Positions 53,831 to 64,000 of a stretch of DNA of 64,000 bases are shown in pieces; positions within the stretch are counted from its first letter, which is position 1, and each line of letters starts with the position of its first letter. Position numbers and translations under genes: made by a program. Origin of the DNA: Porphyra umbilicalis (taxonomy: Eukaryota > Rhodophyta > Bangiophyceae > Bangiales > Bangiaceae). The stretch covers positions 186,001 to 250,000 of the forward strand of contig KV918848.1 of NCBI GenBank assembly GCA_002049455.2. Reading direction: 5' to 3'. The notes beneath the pieces were generated by a model. The model had not been told where the DNA came from and searched no databases. It saw nothing but the letters and a program-made list of their open reading frames with translations.

Positions 53831-55515
53831 CCACCGTCGTCGTCACCTCCCCCGTCATGCGGTACTGGTCGGCGCACGCCAAGTCGCGGCCGCGGTCCTC
53901 ATTGTGGTCGGACCAGCCGTGGGCGACCGCACGCAGCGGGCACGCTGCGCTCGCGCGCTTCTGGCCCCGCGCGTGGGAGGCACCGCACCTGGTACGCCCA
54001 CTTCCGGCCCTGGCACGCTTTGCCGCCACGTCGGCGACCACGCGCGCCGCGTACGCCGCCTGGGCGGCTGCGTCGGCTGAACACGTGTTCAAATTGTGCC
54101 CCGTTGTCCCGCAGCCGCCACGTCGGCGCAGACGGCCACGTGTGCCTCCGCCGACGCTTGCCGGCGCGCCCCCTGCGCAGGCACCCGCGTCGTTGCCGGA
54201 GTGGTCCCCTGCGTTGGGGATTTCCATGGGGATGAAGCCCTTGGCCGCGAACAAGACGCTGTTTGTGGCGTGACGGGCGCGCGCGCACAGGCGCCGACAG
54301 GCGACCACCGCTACATTGTCGGCGGCTGTCGCAACGACGGTGGCAGCGTCTGCGGCGCCGCCGCTCCCTGACGACAGCGGGTGGTCCGTGCGGCGGCACG
54401 GTCACCGCGTCGACGGCTCGCAGTACTGCAGTCGAGGCCGACGCGGCGTCGCCCAGCGCTGCCGACGCGTACGACTTGGTGCCCCGCGCGTGTAAGGGGT
54501 TTGCTGCGAACGGCTTGGCCAGCAGGGTGCTCGCGTCTCGTAATTGGCCCACCGGCTTCACGTCCCCGGCCGCCTCCCACGCTGCGGCGGCGGCTGCGAC
54601 TTCGATCGTCGCGGACCGCACGGAAAACGCGGCTCTTTGTCGCGCGGCGTCCACGTGGCCGCCAGCCTTGATAGCCGCGTCCCCGCCAGTCGCACCCAGA
54701 CGCGCGACGGCAACGTCACGGCCGAGTTTTTTTTCGACGGGTCCGTCGACGGGGCCGTCCCCGCCCCCGCCGTCCCCACCGCCGCTCCCACTAATCATCT
54801 GTGGGGCGGGGTTGATTACTGGTGCTGACGGGGGGGGCACCCCACTGGTCACACGAAGGCCGCTCGGGACACTCGCCGACGGCGCGGGGCGAGCGGGGAC
54901 GCCCCTATATGCATGTGGGCGACTGTCGGGGGCGCCCCCCGCTGCCCGAGGGATCAGACCCCCGTGGTCGCCGTCAATCGCAGAGGCGCGAGTGTCTTCT
55001 ACGGGACCGCCCGCGGCACCAGTTCTGGTGGTCGCGGCTGCGGCCCGTGCGCCGCCGCCGCCAGAGGTTCCCCCACCCAAGGGCCCGTGGCCGCCCGGAA
55101 CACCCGCCCTTGAGGCGCTGCCGCTGCCTGCACCACCGTCCTCCATCATGGTCAACCGCCGCGTCGCGGTGCGGCCGCGACGCACACGCAGCGCCGTCGA
55201 CGTTCCGGGCGCCTCCTCCTCATCTTCGGACAACACGTCGTCTGCGTCGCCGCCGGGTGTCGCCCCAATGCCCCCCAACGCGACGGTGCCGCACGCACCG
55301 GCGCTGGTACCAGCCGCGCGACGCGAGTGTTCGCTGCGGGCGACGCTCGGGGGTGCGTCCACCCGCATGGCATCGTTCAGGCGAACACGGGTGTGCCCCC
55401 CGACACCCGCTGCGTTAGAGACGTGGGGCTTGGGGCCCTGCCGAAAAAAAACCCGCGCATTAGGGTTTGTCGCCTGCCCCGGAGGCATACGGGCACTATC
55501 ACTCGAATCGGCCAT
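53831..55515 (-). pseudogene. Degenerate upstream reading frames, possible Fanzor N-terminus
   Basis: On the minus strand a frame from ATG 55515 (MADSSDSARM) runs to about 54365 and encodes Gly/Ala-rich sequence with an acidic SEDEEE patch. A second frame, about 54370 to 53830, includes FIPMEIPN and CGTTGHNLNTC, a zinc-knuckle-like motif. Each frame change would need an indel or an intron. Co-orientation and adjacency suggest one decayed gene with the nuclease part downstream, but no RuvC-I motif was found, so the link is tentative. Confidence 0.35.
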
Positions 55516-57800
55516 ACCATACCCCAATGTACCGCGCGCGGCACAGACAGGGGGCACTATGGCGGTTGACACCGTCTGCAGGCCGGTGTTGAAGAGGGGG
55601 GCAGCTGGGGACGTGCGGGTGCAGTTGCGCTCAACACGGGGGCGGCGCGCACCAGACGCTCCGCGCCGCCACCCCGAGCGGCGGCGGCGGGCGTCGGCCC
55701 AGTGTGCGCTGTTACGTCTACCGGTGCCGCCCATCGGTCCCGGTCGGTGGCGCTTTTTTAGGCACGCGTACGGATGCCGGCAGGGAGAGCGCCATGGTAG
55801 ACGCCGCCACACGACACGGTATGGACCGCCACGGTGCCAGCGACGGCGGCGCGGCGCCCATTACGCTGCTGCGCAGCGGTGTACCGCCTGCTGTGCAAGC
55901 GCGAGATCGACTCGGTGCTCCACCAGCCGCGCGCACGCACGTCGTCTTCGTGCGACGCTGGGGGCGGCTGCAGGCCCCACGCAGCAGGCCTATGCGGGGC
56001 GCCCGATGCGGCGCGTCGCCCAAACAGAGAGAGCGGCGGCCGACCGGCGTGCGTGGCAGCGTGCACGCCGCAGGGGCGCCACCGACGCGTTGGGTGTGGC
56101 TACAATCGAGTAGAATGTCACACATGTGACCGACATCCCGCGGTCTGGGAATAGTTGGAAATTTGTGGCAAACGCCCAGTATGTCCGTAAGAGCACGTCT
56201 ATCGGTGCGCCCACAGCGACGATCGTCATATCACCATATATTTTGGCTACGTGTCTATCGGTCTGTTGCCTCCCCTCGGAAAATCTTCACCCTCACAGGC
56301 CTCCAAACCACATGGCAGGACAGTGTGGCCGCTCCATCAGCCGGATGCATCGACCGCCGGTGCCGCTTGCCCCTGCCTGCTGGACAGCACCCACCACCCT
56401 GCCAGACAGCACCCACCACGCTCGTGCTTGCGCCGCAGCCACCATCTCCCATCGCGATGTTCGGGGACTGGTGCTACACGACACCTGGATTAGGGTAGGC
56501 GGGCCCGCGGGGGGTTGGTTGGTGAGCAGGACATGCAAGGTGGGGGGGGGGGTGGTCGGCAGCACGGTCTAGCGCAGTGGGTCTCTAGGATGCTCGTGCG
56601 CGTGTCTTGGGGACTCTAGCACCGTGCGATAGGATCGACGGCTGCGCCCGTACACGTGTCCGTGCTCTGGTGGTATCGTCATGAGAGACCTTCGGCATGT
56701 CAAATGGGGGTCGACGGCGTGGGTCGGGGACAAGTTTCACGCCACGTTAAGCCCCGAACCCACATTTCCATCCCATATATCGCTAAAAAGGCCCTTAGAC
56801 CCACTTGAAAAACCGGTACCGACCGAGGTGACCGCAGCGACGTAGCAGTCCATGAGTAGCTTACATGGCTATTTCCGCCAATCACTGGCATCCGTTGGCC
56901 TTCGATACCCGGTCTTACGGGTTGCGAAGGACACTCGCCCGATCACTTTTCTCGCACACGTCCGGCGCCCTTCACCCGCCGCGTCTCCTCGGTGCCACTG
57001 ATACCCGTACCCCCACCACCGACGATCCTTTCTGTTCCATTGTTACCACGCTGCTTCGATCATGACCGCCAACTCCTCATCAAGCATTGGCACCGATCCC
57101 CTCGCTGACCCCAACTCCCACTCGAATTCGACAACGCCCCCGGCCGTCACCGTGTCCGCCCCGCCCTTCGACAAGCTCAACTCGACTGCCGGCACATCTG
57201 CTGCGCGCCCGGCGTCGCCCAATGCACCTACCCACCCGCGATCGCCGGTGTACGCACAGGGCGCCGTCACCGGCGCCGTCGTCAGTGCACCCGCGATCGC
57301 AGGCCAATGCACACGGCACCGTCACCGGCGCCGTCAGAAGTCTCTACCCTGTCACACTGTAAGCGAACCCGCAAGAAGTGTGGCAGACTGCTGACCCACA
57401 TTTGATACATGTCGAAGCTCCAATTCCCCGGTTATCAGACACCCCGGCGGGGCAAATTGGTCGAGCAGCGTTGCTGCCACACCCGCTTGAGACTGCTACT
57501 TCTTCCCAGGTCGTCGCCGGAAGCACCCAGCCTGGTACAACCACTGGAGGGTGGGGTGTGCAGCAGTCACCAGACCGCCTGGCACGGAACGAGAAAGTGC
57601 CTCGATCTCCTGTCTGTGGGCGACCGTCGGTCGCCTCGCTTCAGTGGTATGTGTCTTTGTGCGACCAGGCACAGGGCGGGTACTGGCTGCTGTGGTACAG
57701 GGGGGTGGGGGGTGCAATGCAAAAAGCGCGCGCCCACCGGCCAGGGCCCAAATAGCGCCGTCGCGCAAGGCAGGCGGGGTGTCCGCCACGTAATGCCACC
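55516..57800. other. Spacer
   Basis: Bases 55516-56125 remain GC-rich with open minus-strand frames lacking motifs. From 56126 to 57060 the sequence is AT-richer. Around 56390 a short CAGCACCCACCAC unit is repeated. No gene was recognised. Confidence 0.4.
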
Positions 57801-58180
57801 GGGGGCCGCACGCCCCGCGGGCGCGGGCCCGAACGGCGCCCGCGCGCGCCTTTAAAAGGGGTGCGTCGCGGGCCGCAGCTGTGTCGCGCGGGTGCCGAGC
57901 AGCAGACGCATCGTCGGGTGGCTGCACGGCGCCGCGCGCCCCGCGGGCGCGAGCCCGACCGGCGCCCGCGCGCGCCTATATAAGGGGTGCATCGCGGGCC
58001 GCAGCAGCGTCGCGCGGGTGCCGGGCAGGCGCGTCGTCGGGCAGCACGGCGCCGCGCGCCCCGCGAGCGCGGGCTTGACCGTCGCCCGCGCGCGCCTATA
58101 TAAGTGGTGCGCCGCGGGCCGCAGCTGCGTCGCGCGTGTGTCGGGCAGACGCGTCGTCGGGTGGCTGCACGTGCGGCAGA
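57800..58180 (+). promoter_or_regulatory. Three tandem ~120-bp repeats each with a TATA box
   Basis: TTTAAAAG (57851), TATATAAG (57977) and TATATAAG (58097) each sit at the same place in three GC-rich repeats, 126 and 120 bp apart. Each TATA follows a GCGCGCGCC stretch and is followed by GGTGCG/ATCGCGGGCCGCAGC, so core-promoter-like spacing is kept in all units. The array resembles spacer-promoter arrays. It lies 250 bp upstream of the copia element and may drive a transcript to the right; no ORF follows before the LTR. Confidence 0.55.
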
Positions 58181-58425
58181 GCAGCTCGTGGCCCCGTGTC
58201 TGAGCGTCCCTGTCCCTGCGCACGTGGTGCGGTGGTTGGCCGCGGGGCGAGTGGCGCGTGGATTCGTTTTCTTTCTGAAGCAACGTTATTGTCGGATTTC
58301 GTTTTTCAGATTCTGCGTGACACCCCCCTCACCTGCTCGTACATGCAGGTGTCTGTGAGGGCCGTACGTCACGTCGACGACATTTGTGATTCACATGACC
58401 GCTTGCAACCGTCTCGTGCACCCTC

Positions 58426-58970
58426 TGTTGGCACGTCATGCTCAACGCCGCTGTAAGCCCTCCTGCTGTAAAAAGCAAAATTCAAGAAACCAGGTATTGA
58501 CCGGGTTCGAACCCCCGACTCCCGGACGCGACCCAAAGGTCACGCCTAATGAGAGTGGGTGCCTTACTTCCCACTAGGCTACCCATGCGACTTCCTCGCG
58601 GTTTGGTGACTGCTGGTGCATTCGACATTTGTACCCGTGCGCTTTTGAGTGAAGTTTTTGCGATTTCACATTTTTTGTTCTTGCGCTTCTGATGCTTTGA
58701 TTTGCGTGGGCTTTGCTTTGATCCCTGATGCTTTGATTTGGTGAGCGTTTTGATTTAGAGTGTGGGCGGGCGCGTGCGCGGGCGAGCTGCTTGGGCTGCG
58801 TGGTGGGCTTGAGTGCTCCGACTTGGACTACTTGAGGAGTGCCCTTGATGGGAAGAGGGGCGCTTTGGAGAGAGAACCAACAAAGCACGTTCGCACACAT
58901 ACACACAAGCTCAAGCCACTCAACCACTTCACCGTGGTCCCCCATCCCCTATCCCCACTGCGTTTCAACA
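58426..58970 (+). repeat. 5' LTR
   Basis: 545 bp, TGTTGG...TTTCAACA. It contains a tRNA-like segment on the opposite strand. A candidate primer-binding site GGTTATGGGCCCAGAGC follows directly at 58971. Confidence 0.95.
58470..58588 (-). ncRNA. tRNA-like sequence with Pol III A and B boxes, antisense in the LTR
   Basis: On the minus strand TAGCCTAGTGG fits the A-box consensus and GGTTCGAACCC the B-box; they are 68 bp apart. A T4 run at 58480-58477 and a T5 run at 58474-58470 could terminate transcription. A D-arm (GCCT/AGGC) and a T-arm can be drawn, plus a GACC/GGTC variable arm. The anticodon stem and acceptor stem are imperfect, so it is probably a tRNA-derived relic and not a working tRNA. 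The 3' LTR holds the same segment. Confidence 0.55.
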
Positions 58971-58988
58971 GGTTATGGGCCCAGAGCC
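58971..58988 (+). promoter_or_regulatory. Candidate primer-binding site
   Basis: GGTTATGGGCCCAGAGCC directly follows the 5' LTR, where copia elements prime reverse transcription on a tRNA, commonly initiator Met. The exact tRNA cannot be named from this window. Confidence 0.55.
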
Positions 58989-59134
58989 GGGGCTGTGACA
59001 AGGGCAAGGTGTGCCAGACGCCGTCGCGGCGGTCGCGACAAGTGCGAAGAAGACGAGTGCGAGGTGGTGCAAAGACGTGACGGTCAAGGCGCAAGGTTCG
59101 GCAAGATCGGGACGCGCTACGACAAGCAGGCATC

Positions 59135-62100
59135 ATGGACGGTGGCGCTGCCGGCATGGGCGGCATCAAGATTGACAAGTTGACGGAGACGAACTTCCAC
59201 GAGTGGCGCCAGCGGATCAAGATGATCCTGGCGCTGCGCGATCTGGACGACATGCTTGACGAAGACAGCAAGCCGACGAACGCGGAGGACCGCGAGTTGG
59301 CGGTGTGGAAGCGTCGAGACACGAGGGCGAGCGCCATCATCGGGCTCACCCTTGGGGCCGAGCAGCTGGAGCACGTGTCGGGGTGCAAGACGACGGCGGA
59401 AATGTGGTCGACCCTGCAAGGCGTCTTCCAGCGCAAGAGTTTGATGAACAAGATGAAGGCGCGACGCGAATTCTACACCGTCGCGATGAACGTCGGCGAG
59501 GGCATGCTGGGCTATATCAACCGCGTGCACAACCTCGGCGAGAACCTCAGGGCCATGGGCGGCGAGGTGACGGAGATGGATGTCGCCATGAGCGTTCTCA
59601 ACGGGCTGACGTCAAAGTATGAGAACCTGCTGGTGGCTCTCGACGCCAAGGGCGAGGACGAGCTAAGCCTCGACTTTGTCAAGAGCCGCTTGCTTCAGGA
59701 GGAGCGGCGTCAGGCGGACAAGTCCCCGGCAATCAAGCGCATTGGTGACATGGCACTCGTCGGCGCCAACTATCGAGGTCAAGGCCGCCGTGGTGACCTT
59801 TCCAAGATCGAGTGCTACTACTGCCACAAGTTTGGGCACATCGCTCATGATTTCCCAGAGCTCAAGGCCAAGAAGCAGAGACAGGACAAGGTGGCCGCGA
59901 TTGCGGCTGATGACGGTAGCGACAGCGACGACGCCATCTGTCTCGTTGGCAACGCGGATGACAACGATGACATTTCCAAGTCGTGGCTTGTCGACTCTGC
60001 GGCGTCTGCACACATGTGCTGGATGCGTGCGTGCTTCGATGACTACAAGACGACCACGGGACGGAGCGTCACGATGGGTGACAAGGGGTCCCTGGCCACG
60101 GCGGGCGTCAGAACCGTCGTCCTCAACGTCATCGTTCAAGGCAAGACGCGCAAGATCAAGTTGGAGAAGGTGCTCCATGTTCCTACTATGGGTTTCAACC
60201 TCATGTCGGTCGGCATGATGGAGGAACGCGGTGCGGAAGTGTCGTTCAAGCGCGGTATGTCCATCATCAAGATGAACAAGAAGATTGCTGCGTGCGGCAC
60301 GCGTAAGAACGGGCTCTACCACCTGCACATGGCCCCTATGTCGGATGTTGCTGCGGTGGCCTCTCTGCAGCTATGGCATGAGCGTCTTGGCCACGTGAAC
60401 GTGGCCGGCGTCAAGAGGATGATCAAGAACAAGGACGTAGACGGACTCAAGTGCACTTCCATGGTGGTCAAGGACATCTGCGAGCCGTGCGTGTACGGCA
60501 AGGCGGCAATGACGCCTATGCCTAGCGCAAGAGGCGTTCGTGTGAACAGGCGGCTCCAGCTCGTGCACTCGGACCTCGGTAGACCTATGTCAGAACCCTC
60601 TCGTGGCGGAGCGCTCTACTTCGGAACCTTCACCGACGACTTCTCCCGCTGGACGGACGTGGTCTTCCTGCACAAGAAGAGCGATCTTCTCGCGGAGTAC
60701 AAGAAGTGGCTGACCAAGGCACAGCTGTACACCGGCAACAAGATCAAGGTGCTCCGGTCCGACAACGGCGGCGAGTACGTTTCGTCCGCATTCAAGGCAC
60801 CTCACGATGAGAACGGCACGACGCACCAGACGACGGTGCCCGACACGCCGCAGCAGAACGGGGTTTCTGAGCGACTCAACCGAGTTCTCGTGGAGATGGC
60901 ACGCACCATGATGCGACACAAGGACGTCGACCAGGATCTTTGGGCGGATGCCATCAGGACGGCGGTCTACATCAAGAACCGCGTCACCAGCCGTGCGCTT
61001 CCCGTAGGCAAGACGCCTCATGAGCTATGGACCGGTAACAAGCCCGACGTAAGCCACATGCGGGTGTTTGGGTCAACATGCTGGGTGGTACTGCACAAGA
61101 GCCAGGTCGATGGCAAGTTCGGAGACAAGGCGGCAAAGGGCATTTTCGTGGGCTATCCTGACGGCAGCAAGGCGTACAAGGTCATCCTCGACGACGGCAA
61201 GGTCGTCAAGGCGCGAAGCGTCGTTTTCTCCGAGAACGACTCAAGCAAGGTTGCAGATGTTCCAGAGGACTCACCCGTGGACGAAGTCGTGGAAGGCGAG
61301 ACGGGCTTGGAAGCCGGCAGCGACGACCAAGACGTCGACGCTGAAGACGACCAAGACATCGACGCTGAAGATGACGGCGGAGACGACCAGCAAGATGATG
61401 GCTCGGACAAATCGGCAGACGACAATCAAGGTTCTGCCGGATCTCAAGACACGCTGCATCGGAACGGCAGATCGCGGAGGCCGCCGGTTGATTACTGGTG
61501 TCCAGTGAGCCTCGTTGCTCACGAGGCTCCCATGACGTATGGGCAAGCAGTTCAAGGACAAGAGTCGACCAAGTGGCGGGCCGCAATGGACCAGGAGATG
61601 GACTCTATCCGCAAGAACAAGACATGGCTTTTGACGGATCGCCCGGTCGGCCGACGCGTGCTTAAGGGCAAGTGGGTTTACAAGGTCAAGAACGAGCTGG
61701 AAAAGGTCGGGAACAGCACGACGCGGCACAAGGCGCGCCTGTGCTTTATGGGCAATCGGCAGATCAGGGGGCTTGACTTCAACGAGACGTTTGCGCCGGT
61801 GGCCAAGTTCACTACCATCCGATGCACACTGGCGATGACGGCGGCGAACGGGTGGGAGCTGCATCAGATGGACGTCAAGACGGCCTTCCTGAACGGCAAC
61901 CTTGACGAGGAGGTCTACATGGAGCAGCCGGAGGGATACGTCGATCCCACGTATCCGGACAAGGTGTGCCGTCTTCTCCAAGCGCTGTATGGGCTTAACC
62001 AAGCCCCCAAGATGTGATACGCCAAGCTCGACGCCTTCCTCAAGTCGCAAGGGTTTGACAACATCGACCCGGATGCCTGCCTCTACCTCCGGATGGATGA

Positions 62101-63085
62101 CGGTGAGATCATCATCGTCCTGGTCTACGTCGACGATCTTCTTCTGGTCGGGTCAAGCATGAAGGCGATTAACATAATCAAGAAGGCGCTTCGCAACCGC
62201 TTCGAGATGAAGGACCTGGGCGAGGCCAAGGTCATCCTCGGGCTAGAGATCAGCCGTGACAAGACGTTGGGCACCCTCAAGCTGTCGCAGGGCAAGTACG
62301 CGGGACAAGTGCTCGAGAGGTTTGGTATGGCGGAGTGCAACCCAATCGCGACTCCGTTGGAGGTCGGGCTGCAGCTGGCTAAGTCGGAGAAGAGCGACGA
62401 GTCTCTTCCTTATCGAGAGGCCGTCGGAAGCCTGATGTACCTGATGGTCGGGACACGTCCTGATCTCGGCTTTGCGGTCGGCAAGCTAAGCCGTTTCGTG
62501 TCGGGCTACGGGAAGGAGCACTGGGCGGCTGTGAAGCGCGTCCTCCGATATGTCAAGGGGTCTGTCGACAAGGGCCTGGTCTACAACAAGTCCGCGTCGG
62601 GCATCCTCCAAGGTTTCAGCGATGCCGACTGGGCAGGTGACTACGAGACGCGGCGGTCTACGACGGGCTTCATGTTCATCTTTGGCGGGGCGGCCGTCAG
62701 CTGGGCTTCGAAGTTGCAGAAGACTGTGGCGCTATCTACCATGGAGGCGGAGTACATGGCTCTTTGCGAGGCCAGCAAGGAAGCTGTTTGGCTCGACAAG
62801 CTCATCCAACGCGTCACCATGCTCGTGACGCAGTCGGACAACTTGGTTGGGCCGGTTAACATCAGGGTCGACAACAGCGGCTGCATCGACTTCGCCAAGA
62901 ATCCCGTCGAGCACAAGCGCACCAAGCACATCGACATTCGCTACCACTTTGTGCGGAATGCGATCACGACGGACAAGGTCATCCTCGAGCACTGCCCAAC
63001 GGACGAGATGGCGGCAGACCCGATGACGAAGGAGCTCACCAAGGTCAATCACGACAAGCATGTCAAGACGATGGGGATGTGTTGA
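59135..63085 (+). pseudogene. Copia Gag-Pol, one nonsense codon in reverse transcriptase
   Basis: From ATG 59135 a single frame of 1316 sense-or-stop codons runs to TGA 63085, broken only by TGA at 62015-62017 (codon 961). Gag (1-220) is followed by a zinc knuckle C227-x2-C230-x4-H235-x4 with Phe240 where Cys is expected. The protease has DSAAS at Asp287 (many relatives have DSGA). A GAG-pre-integrase region (LWHERLGH, then CEPC) precedes the integrase with Asp480, Asp543 and Glu579 (DD35E). Reverse transcriptase has MDVKTAFLNG and YVDD (998-1001). RNase H (DADWAGD, then STMEAEYMAL) ends the protein. The nonsense codon replaces the Trp of the usual copia QAP-x-x-W-Y motif, a TGG to TGA change. 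The frame downstream is intact, so decay is recent. Confidence 0.95.
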
Positions 63086-63240
63086 CTTCAAGTACGCGCC
63101 GTAAGTACATCCGGATGTAAGTACCTTGCTTCTCCAAGGCGGCCATGACGGGCGGCATCGGCTTTGGGACGTCAAGATTCGAGGCGGACTTACTTCTCGA
63201 CAAGTACTTCACGAGCGGTCAGCTGTCAGGCGGCGTCAAG

Positions 63241-63250
63241 CAAGGGGGCG
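63241..63250 (+). promoter_or_regulatory. Polypurine tract
   Basis: CAAGGGGGCG lies immediately before the 3' LTR, where plus-strand DNA synthesis is primed. It is short and has one C. Confidence 0.5.
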
Positions 63251-63795
63251 TATTGGAACGTCATGCTCAACGCCGCTGTAAGCCCTCCTGCTGTAAAAAG
63301 CAAAATTCAAGAAACCAGGTATTGACAGGGTTCGAACCCCCGACTCCCGGACGCGACCCGAAGGTCACGCCTAATGAGAGTGGGTGCCTTACTTCCCACT
63401 AGGCTACCCATGCGACTTCCTCGCGGTTTGGTGACTGCTGGTGCATTCGACATTTGTACCCGTGCGATTTTGAGTGAAATTTTTGCGATTTCACATTTTT
63501 TGTTCTTGCGCTTCTGATGCTTTGATTTGCGTGGGCTTTGCTTTGATCCCTGATGCTTTGATTTGGTGAGCGTTTTGATTTAGAGTGTGGGCGGGCGCGT
63601 GCGCGGGCGAGCTGCTTGGGCTGCGTGGTGGGCTTGAGTGCTCCGACTTGGACTACTTGAGGAGTGCCCTTGATGGGAAGAGGGGCGCTTTGGAGAGAGA
63701 ACCAACAAAGCACGTTCGCACACATACACACAAGCTCAAGCCACTCAACCACTTCACCGTGGTCCCCCATTCCCTATCCCCACTGCGTTTCAACA
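63251..63795 (+). repeat. 3' LTR
   Basis: 545 bp, differing from the 5' LTR at seven positions. Its first bases are TATTGG instead of TGTTGG, so the terminal TG dinucleotide is mutated. The antisense tRNA-like segment lies at about 63295-63413. Confidence 0.95.
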
Positions 63796-63800
63796 CCCTC

Positions 63801-64000
63801 GTTCGAGGGTACCTCCCAGGTATTTATCACCCTGATATATAACTGGAGCGTATCAAACCGGATATTGTCTGTCCACTGTACACCTCATCGAAATATGTTC
63901 GTATTGTGGCCTCCGGACACCGGTCACAGGCTATGAAACAGTCTCTGTGGTCGAAATTTCGACAAACCAAGAAACGGTTGGGTCTTTGTACGGTATTGCG
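63801..64000. other. Right flank of the copia insertion
   Basis: No gene is seen. A small inverted repeat (CCCTCG near 63796 with CGAGGG) starts at the target duplication. Confidence 0.5.

Larger units (their letters stand above)
58421..63800 (+). mobile_element. Complete Ty1/copia LTR retrotransposon
   Basis: The element spans 58426-63795 with 545-bp LTRs at both ends, flanked by the direct repeat CCCTC (58421-58425 and 63796-63800). The 5' LTR begins TGTTGG and the 3' LTR ends TTTCAACA, the usual copia terminal form. LTR alignment shows seven substitutions and no indel (about 98.7% identity), so the insertion is recent. The order protease-integrase-RT-RNase H makes it copia. Confidence 0.97.

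Noticed and set aside
52946..54235. 429-codon plus-strand ORF opposite the Fanzor-like region
   Set aside because: It is Arg/Pro/Ala-rich with no motif, whereas the minus strand carries ordered TnpB/Fanzor motifs; the plus frame is open because of GC bias.
58494..58588. Functional tRNA gene in the LTR
   Set aside because: A and B boxes are good, but the acceptor and anticodon stems are imperfect and the loop lacks the usual U33, so a relic is more likely.
59993..60007. Copia protease inactivated by DSAAS instead of DSGA
   Set aside because: Variation at this position occurs among copia proteases and the Asp is present, so it is not counted as a lesion.
1..64000. CRISPR arrays, rRNA genes, bacterial operons
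   Set aside because: No regularly spaced short repeats with unique spacers, no rRNA-like conserved segments and no ribosome-binding-site pattern were seen; the content is eukaryotic.

Overview
The window is GC-rich nuclear DNA of a transposon-laden eukaryote. Evidence for a eukaryote: a perfectly phased spliceosomal intron (18582-18690), a second likely one (5290-5424, minus strand), AATAAA just after two coding regions, and eukaryotic families (Ty1/copia, KDZ/Zisupton-like, pogo/Tigger, Fanzor/TnpB-like, MUS81). GC-rich triplet blocks alternate with AT-richer spacer. A GC-rich alga (red alga, haptophyte or similar) fits, but nothing here fixes the species.

Layout. 1-5.7 kb: two related ORFs of an unknown family (899-1420 and 4190-5026, both minus) flank a dead Tc1/IS630-type transposase and a GC-rich tandem duplication; the second lies directly behind exons of a Cys-rich, probably zinc-binding, protein. 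5.7-17 kb: mostly spacer with a fold-back repeat family, small MITEs, a 30-bp palindrome and GC-rich blocks, plus one weak ORF. 17.2-24.1 kb: a KDZ/Zisupton-like transposon, with one intron-containing gene carrying a SWIM finger and a ULP1-like protease whose catalytic Cys is Tyr, and a second gene carrying the transposase core. 25.9-26.7 kb: a 388-bp tandem duplication. 26.8-28.2 kb: a MUS81-like nuclease gene. 30.9-34.6 kb: a large low-complexity gene with 25-residue repeats. 36.6-38.4 kb: a coiled-coil, probable PD-(D/E)XK nuclease, kinase-like fusion that recalls Crinkler-type effectors and their transposon relatives. 38.4-45.4 kb: GC-rich triplet DNA that houses a 3.6-kb hAT-like non-autonomous element, whose apparent 8-bp target duplication is split by a 258-bp MITE. 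45.8-49.6 kb: a 176-bp MITE, an inverted-repeat pair and an intact pogo-type transposase. 51.9-55.5 kb: another 176-bp MITE, then the C-terminal half of a Fanzor/TnpB-like nuclease, broken by a TAG just before its last RuvC motif. 57.8-58.2 kb: three tandem repeats each with a TATA box. 58.4-63.8 kb: a complete, young copia element (545-bp LTRs differing at seven positions, 5-bp target duplication CCCTC) with a nonsense codon in reverse transcriptase.

How the parts relate. Most recognisable genes are mobile-element genes; MUS81 is the clearest host-type gene. The two KDZ genes probably work together. The pogo transposase is the only intact Tc1/mariner-like source in view that could mobilise TA-flanked MITEs, but no terminal-repeat match was found. 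Protein residue numbers below count from the start codon named in each entry.
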